Assembly (NCBI GenBank): GCA_016789785.1
Contig: JAEUQE010000012.1
Span: forward strand, 8,354 to 72,353
Reading direction: 5' to 3'
Source: Bryobacterales bacterium
Lineage (GTDB): Bacteria > Acidobacteriota > Terriglobia > Bryobacterales > Bryobacteraceae
DNA length: 64,000 bases
Shown: one piece after another, positions 16,001 through 24,251 of the stretch
Numbering within the stretch: position 1 is the stretch's first letter
Layout of the letters: the number at the start of each line of letters is the position of its first letter
Made by a program: the position numbers and the translations under genes
Notes under the pieces: model-generated
What the model saw: only the letters and a program-made list of their open reading frames with translations
The model's database searches: none
Told to the model about the DNA's origin: nothing

Positions 16001-18589
16001 TCAGAAGCGCCACTGCAGAGTAAACTGAAACGTACGCCCGTCGTTCAGCGTGTTGGTGATCTTTCCGAACGCGGGCGAAGTAAGATCGAAGTTCGGTTCC
16101 GCGAATTGCGGGGAATTGAAGAAGTTTACGCTTTCGGCGCGAAATGTCACGTTCTGCTCATTTGGCAGGGCGAACGTTCGCGAAAGCGATGCGTTTATGT
16201 TGCGGATGCCGCCACGGCGGAAGGTGCTCACACCGAGGTTGCCGCGGGATTCCCCAGGGCTCATGAAGCGGAATGCCGATCGGGGCAAGAGGGCGACGGA
16301 GGTGTCGGGATGCTTCAATGCCCGGCCCAGAACCGACGGGTCCACCAGATGCGGCCGGTCGCCATTGGTTCCATCGGTGTTGCCAAAACCTGGACCGTCG
16401 GACCCGCTGATGACGGTGAACGGCATGCCAGTCTTCGCGAGCCAGACAACGGATGCGGTCCACTTACTCCAGCGAGCGTTGCCGGGTGTGACATACCTCA
16501 GGCGGATCAGGGAAGCGTGCGACTGGTCGAATGCGCTCGGTCCCTTTAGATCCTGCTGCACGAGAAACTCGCTCTGGCTGTATCCCTGGCGTGCGTCGTC
16601 GCCGGCGGCGGTGTTCAGATAGCTCGCGCCGGTGTCGAGCGCCTTACTGAACCAATACGAGGCATCAATGGATAAGTTCTTGTACTCAGGCACGACCAGC
16701 GTGACGCGGGCGGCGTCGAAGTAGGCACGGGAGGCGTTCTCCACGGTTCGCAGCTCAAAAAAACGAGGGTCCGGCCGGCGGTCATTGATGGTTACAGTGG
16801 TCTGTGGAACTCCCGGCACGGGAATCGCGCGGTTGCGGTGCCACAGCATTAGTAATTTGTGAGTGCGGCTGCCAACCCAGCCTAACTGCACGCGCCAATT
16901 CGACCGGAGCGCCGCCTCCCAACTGAGGTTGTACTGGTGCGAGTAAGGTGTCTTGAGATCAGAAGGGACCACGAAGATCGTGCTGCGTCCATCGGGGCTA
17001 ATGGATGCGTCCTTCAGGGGTTCAAGGAAGTCCGGCGCCATGGCCTCGATCTTCTGAAACCGCGGAGGGTTCCAGCGCAGTTGTTGAAACGTCACAGGGA
17101 ACAACTCCCCATAGTGGAGGCCGTAGGCCGCGCGTAGCACTCCCCGCTGGCCGGGTAAGCGGTAGGCGAGTCCGGCGCGCGGTCCGAAGTTATTGCAGTC
17201 GCAACGGTAAGGGATGGTGGTGAGGCCATCGGCCTCGGAAGGAGCCAGGAAGGGCTGATAGCGGACACTGAGTGAGGCCGTGAGCCGCGAACTCATTTGC
17301 CAGGTGTCTCCCGCGTAGTAGTGCTGCTCCCAGTTGCGAAAACCGCGGTCGATTTCTCCCAGGCCGGTGGAGAATCGGCTGGCGAGACCGAGGCGGAAAT
17401 TTGTGATCGCATCCCGTCCGAAATCGTTGCGGAAATAGAAATTGCCCCGGTTGCTGGATGCTTCCCGTCCGTTGAATCGCAACCTTGTAACCTCTCCGCC
17501 CGCAACAATGCGGTGCGATCCACGTTGAGTGCTCGCCATGGCGGCCGCGCGAAAACGGTTCTGGACGCGGTCGAGCGGCACATTGCTGTTCGGGCCGAGG
17601 GCTGTGAAGGCGGTGCCGATTTGCACTTGCGGGCCAACGGCATTGGGCTCAGGCATCAGAAGGCTGCGGACGCGGTCGAAACCGGCGGTCACATCGGTGA
17701 CCGTTCTCGCGGACCATGCGCGCTGCCAGGTAAGTCTCGAGTTATGCGACTTTGTGGTCGTGTCGGGATTCTGGCCGGCGACCAACTGGAAGGCATCGAC
17801 CTGCTGACTGGTAAGTGCGTGCCGCAGGATGAACTTGTCCCGGGAGGAGAGGATCTGGTCAATGCGGAATGCTGCGGTATCCGTGTTGATGCGCTGAGCG
17901 GCGTTCGTGTTGAGAGCCCGGCGATCGATATCGGGACGGTTGGGGAGAGCCGCCGGGTAAGCCGCGAAGAATCGCTCGATCAGGGCGCGTGCCGCGGGAT
18001 CCGTAGTAAGTGCACTCCGCTCCTCCGTCAGTGGAACCAGAACGTTTCCATTCACATTTCCACGGGTTTTCTGCTGCGATCCGTCGATTGAGAGAAAGGC
18101 CTTTCGCCAGAGCGGGCTTGTCCACTGGAATCCGTACTGATTCTCGCGAGCGGGTTGGACGGAACCCACCTGGAAGAAGGAACGTGCGCTGAACACGCTG
18201 TTGTTGTGAGTGGCGAAGAGCATGCCGTGAATCGCCGCCGCCGGTTTCGAGGACGACAGGTGCAGCAGGGAAGGTGGGCTGTTGCCGAACTCGACTCCGT
18301 AATAATGGCGCTGGGGCTGCATTTCGGTGACGATGGTCGCCGTAGTACCCATGCGGATATTGAGCTCTTTGAGGCTATTGTTGTCGATCAGGTTGAAGCT
18401 GACGTTCTCATTGCGGCGGCTTTCGCCTCCCTGCGTGTTCGTGCTGCCGAGGAGATTCAGGTTGTCGGCCGCGGAAGATCTCGGCGCTTCGGTACTTTTG
18501 AGCGGATCGGGGGCGGATTTCGGCGCATCCTTGGGGGACTGTGCAAGGGCCACCGAAGCGATGAAGCACAACACGATGCGGGCATTCAC
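16001..18589 (-). CDS. Oar-like TonB-dependent outer-membrane barrel protein, short N-terminus
   Basis: About 862 residues from a GTG start that yields a signal peptide (VNARIVLCFIASVALAQ). I prefer this to the longer in-frame start, which adds a non-hydrophobic extension. The C-terminus has the acidobacterial Oar-family ending: FRAESVNFFNSPQFAEPN, LTSPAFGKITNTLNDGR and a terminal aromatic (FTLQWRF). Other barrel signatures are YHYGELF-like GLHYGELFPVTF and SHQYNLSWEAALR. The usual N-terminal carboxypeptidase-regulatory domain is missing and the protein begins with a Ser/Asn/Pro-rich region. By family it would import or display a large substrate across the outer membrane; the ligand is unknown. 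Confidence 0.82.
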   Translation of the reverse strand: MNARIVLCFIASVALAQSPKDAPKSAPDPLKSTEAPRSSAADNLNLLGSTNTQGGESRRNENVSFNLIDNNSLKELNIRMGTTATIVTEMQPQRHYYGVEFGNSPPSLLHLSSSKPAAAIHGMLFATHNNSVFSARSFFQVGSVQPARENQYGFQWTSPLWRKAFLSIDGSQQKTRGNVNGNVLVPLTEERSALTTDPAARALIERFFAAYPAALPNRPDIDRRALNTNAAQRINTDTAAFRIDQILSSRDKFILRHALTSQQVDAFQLVAGQNPDTTTKSHNSRLTWQRAWSARTVTDVTAGFDRVRSLLMPEPNAVGPQVQIGTAFTALGPNSNVPLDRVQNRFRAAAMASTQRGSHRIVAGGEVTRLRFNGREASSNRGNFYFRNDFGRDAITNFRLGLASRFSTGLGEIDRGFRNWEQHYYAGDTWQMSSRLTASLSVRYQPFLAPSEADGLTTIPYRCDCNNFGPRAGLAYRLPGQRGVLRAAYGLHYGELFPVTFQQLRWNPPRFQKIEAMAPDFLEPLKDASISPDGRSTIFVVPSDLKTPYSHQYNLSWEAALRSNWRVQLGWVGSRTHKLLMLWHRNRAIPVPGVPQTTVTINDRRPDPRFFELRTVENASRAYFDAARVTLVVPEYKNLSIDASYWFSKALDTGASYLNTAAGDDARQGYSQSEFLVQQDLKGPSAFDQSHASLIRLRYVTPGNARWSKWTASVVWLAKTGMPFTVISGSDGPGFGNTDGTNGDRPHLVDPSVLGRALKHPDTSVALLPRSAFRFMSPGESRGNLGVSTFRRGGIRNINASLSRTFALPNEQNVTFRAESVNFFNSPQFAEPNFDLTSPAFGKITNTLNDGRTFQFTLQWRF

Positions 18590-18758
18590 GGAATTGTAAC
18601 TTAACGCTAACAGTAACGTCACGAACTTGTCAACCTCCTGGCCCGGCGCCGCACGGGCCTGTCGCGGGGTTGATGGCGGGCCGCCCGCCAAGAGCTAAGG
18701 CGATCCAGGACTCGCTCCCCTCATCTTGGCGGCGCTATCCCCCCACGACCTCCGCGTA

Positions 18759-18795
18759 ATAGTACTCTCCGCGAGTCCTGGTCTTGTAGTACTAT
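18759..18795. promoter_or_regulatory. Inverted repeat upstream of PEP-CTERM gene
   Basis: ATAGTACT (18759-18766) and AGTACTAT (18788-18795) are an exact 8-bp inverted repeat separated by 21 bp, about 75-105 bp before the TTG start at 18868. Each arm holds the TAGTAC core seen before several other genes in this window. It could be an operator or part of a promoter (TACTAT at 18790-18795 is -10-like). No regulator can be named. Confidence 0.4.
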
Positions 18796-18867
18796 CGATG
18801 AAAGGCGCAACGCTCCGTCCAGTGAGGGCACTGCGCCCAATCCTTGTGTCGACTCGGAGGGCATCCA

Positions 18868-19626
18868 TTGCCACAGACAGACTATCTTGCGAGAGCGAAA
18901 AAGCTCATGCAGGGCGCCGCTCGAAAGGCCGCCCTGGTCATTGTTCCTCTCGCCGCTGCCGTGCAGTCGGAAGCAGCGGCTATTCTCCCTACCAGCAACC
19001 CCACATGCAGTGGGTCTGACGACGGTCTTTTCCGGGCGTGCGTCACCGTTGCGGAGCAACTTCCGGCGGGCTCCAACGGCATCACCGGCGTGAAGCTTTA
19101 TTCGGGCGATTCGGGCAGTACTTTGGCGTTTTTATCAGGAGGACTGGCGGAGATCACGATGGGGACATCGGATTTCGTTTCGGGTTCCGTTGCATCGGGT
19201 CTGCTCATTCCGCTTGCATACAGTTTTTCGATCAGCGGGTCAGGAGCGGTGGCATTGAGTTCCTGGAACCTGACTTACACGTTGTCGGCGCCGAGCGGCG
19301 GAGGCATTTTTGCGACCACCACTGTGAGTAGTTCCGGAGGTGCGTTCGGGCCTTTCTCCGGAACGGCGAACATGGTCACGAGCGGGGCATTCACGGATGG
19401 CCTCATGTCGGTTCAGGCGATCCTGCAGGTGGACTGGTCGACGGAGGGTGGAGCGCTGTTCGTGACAATCCCGTCGAATTCGATTGATTTCAATGCGATC
19501 CCGGCCAATGATGTTCCGGAACCGGCATCGGCCGGACTGATGGTGGCGGGATTGGCAGTACTTGGCTGGAGGCTGGTGAGGCGCCGGCGCGACGGTCAGG
19601 ATGTGTTTGAGCTGCACAAAGGGTAA
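18868..19626 (+). CDS. PEP-CTERM domain protein
   Basis: 252 residues from a TTG start preceded by GGAGGG with 6-7 bp spacing; no ATG fits as well. An N-terminal signal region (RKAALVIVPLAAAVQSEA) leads into a Ser/Gly-rich mature part. The C-terminus has the sorting tripartite signal: VPEPASAG, a hydrophobic helix (LMVAGLAVLGWRLV) and RRRR. Unusually, 12 residues (DGQDVFELHKG region) follow the arginine cluster. In known systems an exosortase cleaves and anchors such proteins during exopolysaccharide-linked export; no exosortase is in the window. It is followed by a strong terminator and then glycosyltransferase genes. Confidence 0.85.
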   Translation: MPQTDYLARAKKLMQGAARKAALVIVPLAAAVQSEAAAILPTSNPTCSGSDDGLFRACVTVAEQLPAGSNGITGVKLYSGDSGSTLAFLSGGLAEITMGTSDFVSGSVASGLLIPLAYSFSISGSGAVALSSWNLTYTLSAPSGGGIFATTTVSSSGGAFGPFSGTANMVTSGAFTDGLMSVQAILQVDWSTEGGALFVTIPSNSIDFNAIPANDVPEPASAGLMVAGLAVLGWRLVRRRRDGQDVFELHKG

Positions 19627-19646
19627 CTTTCCGCTTCGTTTTTGGT

Positions 19647-19698
19647 GAAGGCCGGAGTCCGCGAATGGATTGCGCATCCGTGCGGACTTCCGGCCTTC
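19647..19698. terminator. Strong hairpin, probable transcription terminator
   Basis: GAAGGCCGGAGTCCGC (19647-19662) pairs with GCGGACTTCCGGCCTTC (19682-19698) with a single bulged base. The 19-base loop contains a nested GGAT/ATCC stem. A T-rich tract (ATCCTTTCTTACCTTTCC) follows, and a run of five T precedes it. It lies 20 bp after the PEP-CTERM stop and separates it from the glycosyltransferase operon. Confidence 0.75.
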
Positions 19699-19805
19699 GG
19701 CGTATCCTTTCTTACCTTTCCGCAAGGCCCTTTCGCTGCGCTGCCCGGATGGGTGGTGACCCGTGGCCCTGTGGCGTGGGCCCGGGCTGCTGAAGATTGG
19801 CAACC

Positions 19806-21044
19806 ATGAAACCTCGAATCCTGCTCAGCCTTCCGCAGATGCCGCAAGATCCGGCCAGCGGAGCGGCACGCAATGCGCAAACGGCGGTAGAGTTCGCACA
19901 GGAATCCGGGTTTGAAGTGCGAGCGATCGGGACTACGGCCACGGAGCGCGGGCAGAAGCAGGACGCGCTCAGCTATATCAAGTCGCTCGGGGTGGAGGTG
20001 GAAGTCACTCCCCCTGGTCCACGCAACCGGCGTGAGTACCGGTTCACGCAGCGCGGAATTCCCTACACGCTTCTCGACACGGGGCGGCTATCTCCGCTCC
20101 AGTGGGAACAGGCCCATGGCCGGCAGTTCGACTTACTGTTTGATCGTGAATTAGAGACCTTTCAACCGGACATCCTATTTACCTATGGCGGACTTCCGGG
20201 TGATATCCGGCGTCACCGCCGCGCCAAGTTATCCGGGGCGAAGATTGCGTTTTGCGTCTTCAACATGGGCTATCTGGTAGAAGGTTTTTTCGATCATATC
20301 GACGTGGTGACAACGCCCAGCGAGTTCATGGCCCAGCGATACAAGGAAGCGATCGGCATTGACAGCGTGGCACTCCCAACGCCTCTTGATCTGGACGATG
20401 TTCTCGCGCCGGAACACGATCCGATCTTCGTGACAATGGTCAATCCTTCGGTGGAGAAGGGGCTGTTCTTTTTCGTCCGTTTGGCTGAGGAAGCCGGCAA
20501 GCGGTGTCCGAACATCGCACTGCTGGCGATTGAGTCGCGCGGGACCGCCGGGATGGTGTTGAAGGCGGGTCTGATGGGCGGATTCGATCTTCGGCGGCAC
20601 GAAAACATCATGATCGCGGGAGCCGTGCCGAAACCGCGCGACATTTTCGCCAATACGCGGATGCTTCTGGTTCCTTCCTGCTGGGAGGAGCCGTCCGGAC
20701 GTGTGGTGGCCGAGGCGATGGTGAACGGGGTTCCGCCGCTGGTCAGCGACCGCGGGGGACTGGCGGAGAGCTGCAACGGAGCCGGCTATGTGCTGCCGCT
20801 GCCACCGGACTACACGATGCAGACCCGGCGGCCCGTGGCGGCGGAGGCCGTGGAACCCTGGCTGAATGTGGTTCAGAAGTTATGCTTCGATGAGGAACTG
20901 TACGAACAACAGGTGACCCTTTGCCGGGAAGCGGCGGCAATGTATTCGCGCAACTCACTCAAGCCGAGATATCTGGAGTTATTCGAAAAGGCGATACAAG
21001 GGACAGCGAGGTTACGTCCATGGAAAACCCAATTCACGCGATAA
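19806..21044 (+). CDS. Glycosyltransferase, GT4/GT1-like (GT-B fold)
   Basis: 412 residues from the ATG at 19806. The N-terminal half begins KPRILLSLPQMPQDPASGAA, the donor/acceptor Rossmann start of GT-B enzymes. The C-terminal half has VPSCWEEPSGRVVAEAMVNG followed by PPLVSDRGGLAE, the E-x7-E nucleotide-sugar-binding signature of retaining GT4-type transferases. It is soluble with no signal peptide. Sugar and acceptor are unknown. The next gene starts 25 bp before this one ends, so the two are coupled. The operon looks dedicated to a glycan or glycoconjugate. Confidence 0.85.
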   Translation: MKPRILLSLPQMPQDPASGAARNAQTAVEFAQESGFEVRAIGTTATERGQKQDALSYIKSLGVEVEVTPPGPRNRREYRFTQRGIPYTLLDTGRLSPLQWEQAHGRQFDLLFDRELETFQPDILFTYGGLPGDIRRHRRAKLSGAKIAFCVFNMGYLVEGFFDHIDVVTTPSEFMAQRYKEAIGIDSVALPTPLDLDDVLAPEHDPIFVTMVNPSVEKGLFFFVRLAEEAGKRCPNIALLAIESRGTAGMVLKAGLMGGFDLRRHENIMIAGAVPKPRDIFANTRMLLVPSCWEEPSGRVVAEAMVNGVPPLVSDRGGLAESCNGAGYVLPLPPDYTMQTRRPVAAEAVEPWLNVVQKLCFDEELYEQQVTLCREAAAMYSRNSLKPRYLELFEKAIQGTARLRPWKTQFTR

Positions 21045-21850
21045 CTCTGGCGGGCGCGGGTTCGCCGACGCTCTATCACTGGATCCGGCACTATCAGCAA
21101 CTGGGTGTGGATGAAATTCACGTACACCTGCATATCCCGGACCCGAAAGATCCTTCGCGGGAGTTACTGGAAGCGGAGGCCCGGGATGCGGGCTGTCCGG
21201 TGGCGGGAGTACACCATGGAGACTGGATCCCGACGGCGAACCGGATCTATCATGACAGCCGGAAGGAGTTTCCAGACCATTGGTTCGTGCTGGCCGATGT
21301 GGATGAGTTGCAGGAGTACCCGGCTGGGCTGCGGCAAGTGGTGAGCGAGTGTGACCGTGCGGGGTTCGATGCGGTTCGCGGATGCTTCGTCGACCGGTTG
21401 GCGCGAGATGGCTCGCTCGCGCCGGTGCAACGCGGCAGGCAATTGAGCGAGCAGTATCCGATCGGGGCGTTTCTGACCACTCCCGTCTTGATGGGCGATC
21501 CGCGCAAGGTGCTGGCTGTCAAGGGAGGAAGGCCCGTCCGCTACGGGCAGCATCATGCGATTGGCGGGAATCCGTGCCCGCCCAAGTATTACTATCTCCC
21601 CGTGCATCACTATAAGTGGGTGGCGGGTTTGGAGGAGCGGCTGCTGCTGCGGATCGAGTATCTGAAGAAGCAGGGTTACATGCACTGGGGGGAAAGCAAC
21701 CGTTTCCTTCAGTGGTTGAGGCAATGTGGCGGGCGCATCGACCTCAAGGAGCCAACTCTGATGGCCGCCGATGCAACCAATGGCTACCCACACTGGAAGC
21801 GCCTGATGCAGAGGGCTCTGGAACTGCCGATCCCCGAGATTACGTCATGA
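21020..21850 (+). CDS. Glycosyltransferase, GT92/GT2-like (GT-A fold)
   Basis: 276 residues. The start is MENPIHAITLAGAG, with TLYHWIRHYQQLGVDEIHVH, a layout seen in glycosyltransferase family 92/DUF23-like proteins where an acceptor-site loop precedes a short nucleotide fold. The metal-binding DxD motif is VLADVDELQEYP (Asp-Val-Asp). A GQHHAIGGNPCPPKYYYLPVHHYKW segment, shortened to HHAIGG and LPVHHYKW, fits the histidine-rich end of that family. It overlaps the GT-B gene by 25 bp and the DUF2891 gene by 4 bp. Confidence 0.75.
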   Translation: MENPIHAITLAGAGSPTLYHWIRHYQQLGVDEIHVHLHIPDPKDPSRELLEAEARDAGCPVAGVHHGDWIPTANRIYHDSRKEFPDHWFVLADVDELQEYPAGLRQVVSECDRAGFDAVRGCFVDRLARDGSLAPVQRGRQLSEQYPIGAFLTTPVLMGDPRKVLAVKGGRPVRYGQHHAIGGNPCPPKYYYLPVHHYKWVAGLEERLLLRIEYLKKQGYMHWGESNRFLQWLRQCGGRIDLKEPTLMAADATNGYPHWKRLMQRALELPIPEITS

Positions 21851-22911
21851 AACTCGTAGGAATGAGGCTCGTTTTGGGCATCCTGCTGGCGGGAGGGCGC
21901 GTGCAGGCAGCGGATTTCAGTCAGGAACAGGCGGGGCGGTTCGCGAAACTGGCGCTCGATTGCGTGCATCAGGAGTATCCGAACAAGATTGCGCATGCGA
22001 TGGCGTCGGATTCCGACGCACGTCCCCCCAGGGAACTTACTCCTGCCTTTTACGGATGTTACGACTGGCATTCCTCCGTTCACGGGCACTGGCTGCTGGT
22101 CAGGCTGTCGCGGCTGTTCCCGAAGGCGCCTTTTGCGGAGGCGGCCCGGGCGGCGGTGGCGCGAAGCCTGACGCGAAGGAACATCGAGCGCGAAGTGAAG
22201 TATCTGTCGGCGCCGGGGCGGAATACCTTCGAGCGGCCCTACGGGCTGGCGTGGCTGCTTCAACTCGGGGCCGAACTGAGGGAGTGGACCGATCCGGGGG
22301 CGCGCGAGTGGGCGGCGGCGTTGCGGCCCCTGGAGGAACTTGCCGTGGCGAGGGTATCGGCGTGGCTGCCGAAGCTATCCTATCCGGTGCGCACGGGCGA
22401 ACATAGTAACACGGCGTTCGCCATGGGGTTGATGCTCGACTATGCGCGGATTGCGGGGAATGGCGAATTCCGGAAGTTACTGGAGTCGCGCGCCAGAGAC
22501 TACTATCTGAAGGATCGAAACTGTCCGGCGGCGTATGAGCCCTCCGGTGAGGATTTCCTGTCGCCTTGTCTTGCCGAAGCCGATGCGGTCCGGCGCATTC
22601 TTCCGCAGGCCGAGTATGTCCGCTGGCTGGATGCCTTTCTGCCGGAGTTGCCTTTTGAAGCTACGAGAGTGACCGACGTAACGGATGGAAAGCTGTATCA
22701 TCTGGCGGGACTGAATCTAAGCCGTGCCTGGATGATGGAGGGGATTGTGTCGAAGTTGCCCGCGGCGTCGCCGAGGCGCGCGGGATTTGAGGCGCGGATT
22801 GCGAAACTGCGGGAGGCCGGGCTCGCCAGCATCACGGGAGACCACTATGAAGGCGGACACTGGCTGGGGAGTTTTGCGGTGTATCTGGTGAGCCGGCGGG
22901 GGATCGAGTAA
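21847..22911 (+). CDS. DUF2891 family secreted protein
   Basis: 354 residues. The ATG at 21847 overlaps the preceding TGA (ATGA). A signal peptide (MKLVGMRLVLGILLAGGRVQA) is followed by the DUF2891 pattern: CVHQEYPNKIAHAM, FYGCYDWHSSVHGHWLLVRL, FERPYGLAWLLQL, GEHSNTAFAMGLMLDYAR, PSGEDFLSPCLAEAD and HYEGGHWLGSFAVYL. DUF2891 has an alpha-alpha toroid-like composition and unknown activity; its conserved His/Trp/Glu residues suggest a carbohydrate-active enzyme, but this is inference. The coupling to two glycosyltransferases supports that reading. Confidence 0.85.
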   Translation: MKLVGMRLVLGILLAGGRVQAADFSQEQAGRFAKLALDCVHQEYPNKIAHAMASDSDARPPRELTPAFYGCYDWHSSVHGHWLLVRLSRLFPKAPFAEAARAAVARSLTRRNIEREVKYLSAPGRNTFERPYGLAWLLQLGAELREWTDPGAREWAAALRPLEELAVARVSAWLPKLSYPVRTGEHSNTAFAMGLMLDYARIAGNGEFRKLLESRARDYYLKDRNCPAAYEPSGEDFLSPCLAEADAVRRILPQAEYVRWLDAFLPELPFEATRVTDVTDGKLYHLAGLNLSRAWMMEGIVSKLPAASPRRAGFEARIAKLREAGLASITGDHYEGGHWLGSFAVYLVSRRGIE

Positions 22912-23020
22912 GCTGTCTGGGTGTTACAGGCGGTCCCTTGTTCAAGGAACTTTAATCATTCCGTTCGAAACCACGCAGGCGTCTCAGCGTCTTTACGGGT
23001 GGAAGGGGAAACGAAACGAA

Positions 23021-23521
23021 ATGAGAAGTTCGGTTGCCGTGAAACTCGCCGGAAGCCTGCTGCTTGCCGGATTGCTTGCTTCGGCGGAGCCCGTGCAGAG
23101 CGCTCCTGCCGCGCCCATACCTGCGAATGGGGCCGCATCCGCCGCGGGCGACGTACAGTCGTTCTTTCAGGCAGTTTCCGGGCTGTTCCAGGGGATCGAG
23201 CAGACGGCGAAGAATCTGGATGCGACGGACAATGCGGCTGCGGCCAAGCCGGAACTGGCGAAGTCCGGAGATGCGAAGCCGGGAGACGCGAAATCCGCGC
23301 CAGCCGAAGCGAAGACGTCCGATGATCAGAAAGCCGAGGCGAATCGCAACCGGAGTTGGAAAAACAGCATGATCCTCATCTCCGGCGGTGCGGCGTCGGG
23401 CGCGGCGATCGGGGCGGCAGTGACGAAGGATAAGAAGGGCGCGATTGTCGGGGCTGTGGCCGGCGGAGTCGCCGGGCTGATTTACGATCGAGTTACTCAC
23501 AAGAATCCCGGCAAGATCTGA
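23021..23521 (+). CDS. Secreted or envelope glycine-zipper protein
   Basis: 166 residues. An N-terminal signal peptide (LAGSLLLAGLLASAEPVQS) is followed by a low-complexity Ala/Lys/Asp linker with a repeated SGDAKPGDAK pattern (about 80-110). A C-terminal glycine zipper follows (SGGAASGAAIGAAV, then KKGAIVGAVAGGVAGLIYD). Glycine zippers insert into or oligomerise on membranes. No specific family is recognised. It is a single gene with about 110 bp upstream. Confidence 0.65.
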   Translation: MRSSVAVKLAGSLLLAGLLASAEPVQSAPAAPIPANGAASAAGDVQSFFQAVSGLFQGIEQTAKNLDATDNAAAAKPELAKSGDAKPGDAKSAPAEAKTSDDQKAEANRNRSWKNSMILISGGAASGAAIGAAVTKDKKGAIVGAVAGGVAGLIYDRVTHKNPGKI

Positions 23522-23972
23522 ATTGTGGAGCTTTCTGCGCTCAGCTTTCAGCGCTCAGCCCGAACGGATTGGCGGCTCGGCGTTGATACGTGGCTGATTT
23601 CGAGTTGCCGGACTTGGAAACACCGTCTCACAAGTACGCTCTCGTGCTGCTTCGGTAGCGCGGGCACTCTTGCCTGCCGCGTCCCCTCTCCAGGGGAGGC
23701 CTGGTTTCGCCGCATCGAAGCCGGTTGCGGCAATAGTTTTCGATTGTTTGCTGTCCGGAAATGCTGGACCGAGCGCTGGAAGCGGGGTACTTAGTAAGTG
23801 AGTCCCGCAAGCCAGCGCCAGCAGGACTCATCCGGGATGTCACCCTCGCCACGGCATTGTGGCGAAGGCTGCGCTACCGCGAGTTGAATCTCTCTCTCCT
23901 CCGAGCGAGCACGCCGGACTGGAAGCCCTTTGCGGGGCCAAGGTCCGGCGATGTTTTTTTCGCCGGTGGCAA
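23522..23972. other. Gene-free stretch with a dispersed repeat
   Basis: I see no credible gene here. It holds repeats of the type GCTCAGCTTTCAGCGCTCAGC at its start and a 23-bp element at 23674-23696 that recurs inverted at 56469-56491. The element contains a small hairpin (CCCCT-CTCC-AGGGG). Confidence 0.5.
23674..23696. repeat. Dispersed 23-bp extragenic repeat, copy 1
   Basis: It begins CTGCCGCGTCCCC and ends CTCCAGGGG. An exact copy lies on the other strand at 56469-56491, also outside confident genes. The core can fold into a five-base stem. Confidence 0.65.
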
Positions 23973-24233
23973 TCAATACTCGTACCAGTCCGAGTGAGCC
24001 GACCAGCCGGCGCACGACAGACATTGGGTGGTCATCCACTGATGGAGGCACTCCGGGCACACCCCACCCGTGTCGAATGTGTGCCAATAGTAGCCGCAAA
24101 CGCAGCGCCAGACGTCGTGCGGATCTGGCTGCCAGTCGCACAACGGGCAACGGATGCGCGGACCTCGGAGTCCGGTCTCCTGATCGGGGCTGCCGAGGAC
24201 ATCGGGATTCAAGATCGTTGGCTCAGTGGGCAC
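23973..24233 (-). CDS. Small eight-cysteine zinc-ribbon protein
   Basis: 86 residues with four cysteine pairs: Cys29/Cys32 (CPLC), Cys44/Cys46 (CVC), Cys59/Cys62 (CPEC) and Cys71/Cys74 (CLSC). There are regularly placed tryptophans (CDWQP, DVWRC, YYWHTFDTGG, HQWMTTQC, SDWYEY). The pattern suggests two zinc ribbons. I have seen similar short unassigned proteins in this phylum, but no function is known. It follows the glucarate dehydratase-like gene by 18 bp on the same strand, so co-transcription is likely. The regular cysteine spacing argues strongly that it is real despite its size. Confidence 0.75.
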   Translation of the reverse strand: MPTEPTILNPDVLGSPDQETGLRGPRIRCPLCDWQPDPHDVWRCVCGYYWHTFDTGGVCPECLHQWMTTQCLSCAGWSAHSDWYEY

Positions 24234-24251
24234 GGATTTCCTCGCGATGGC

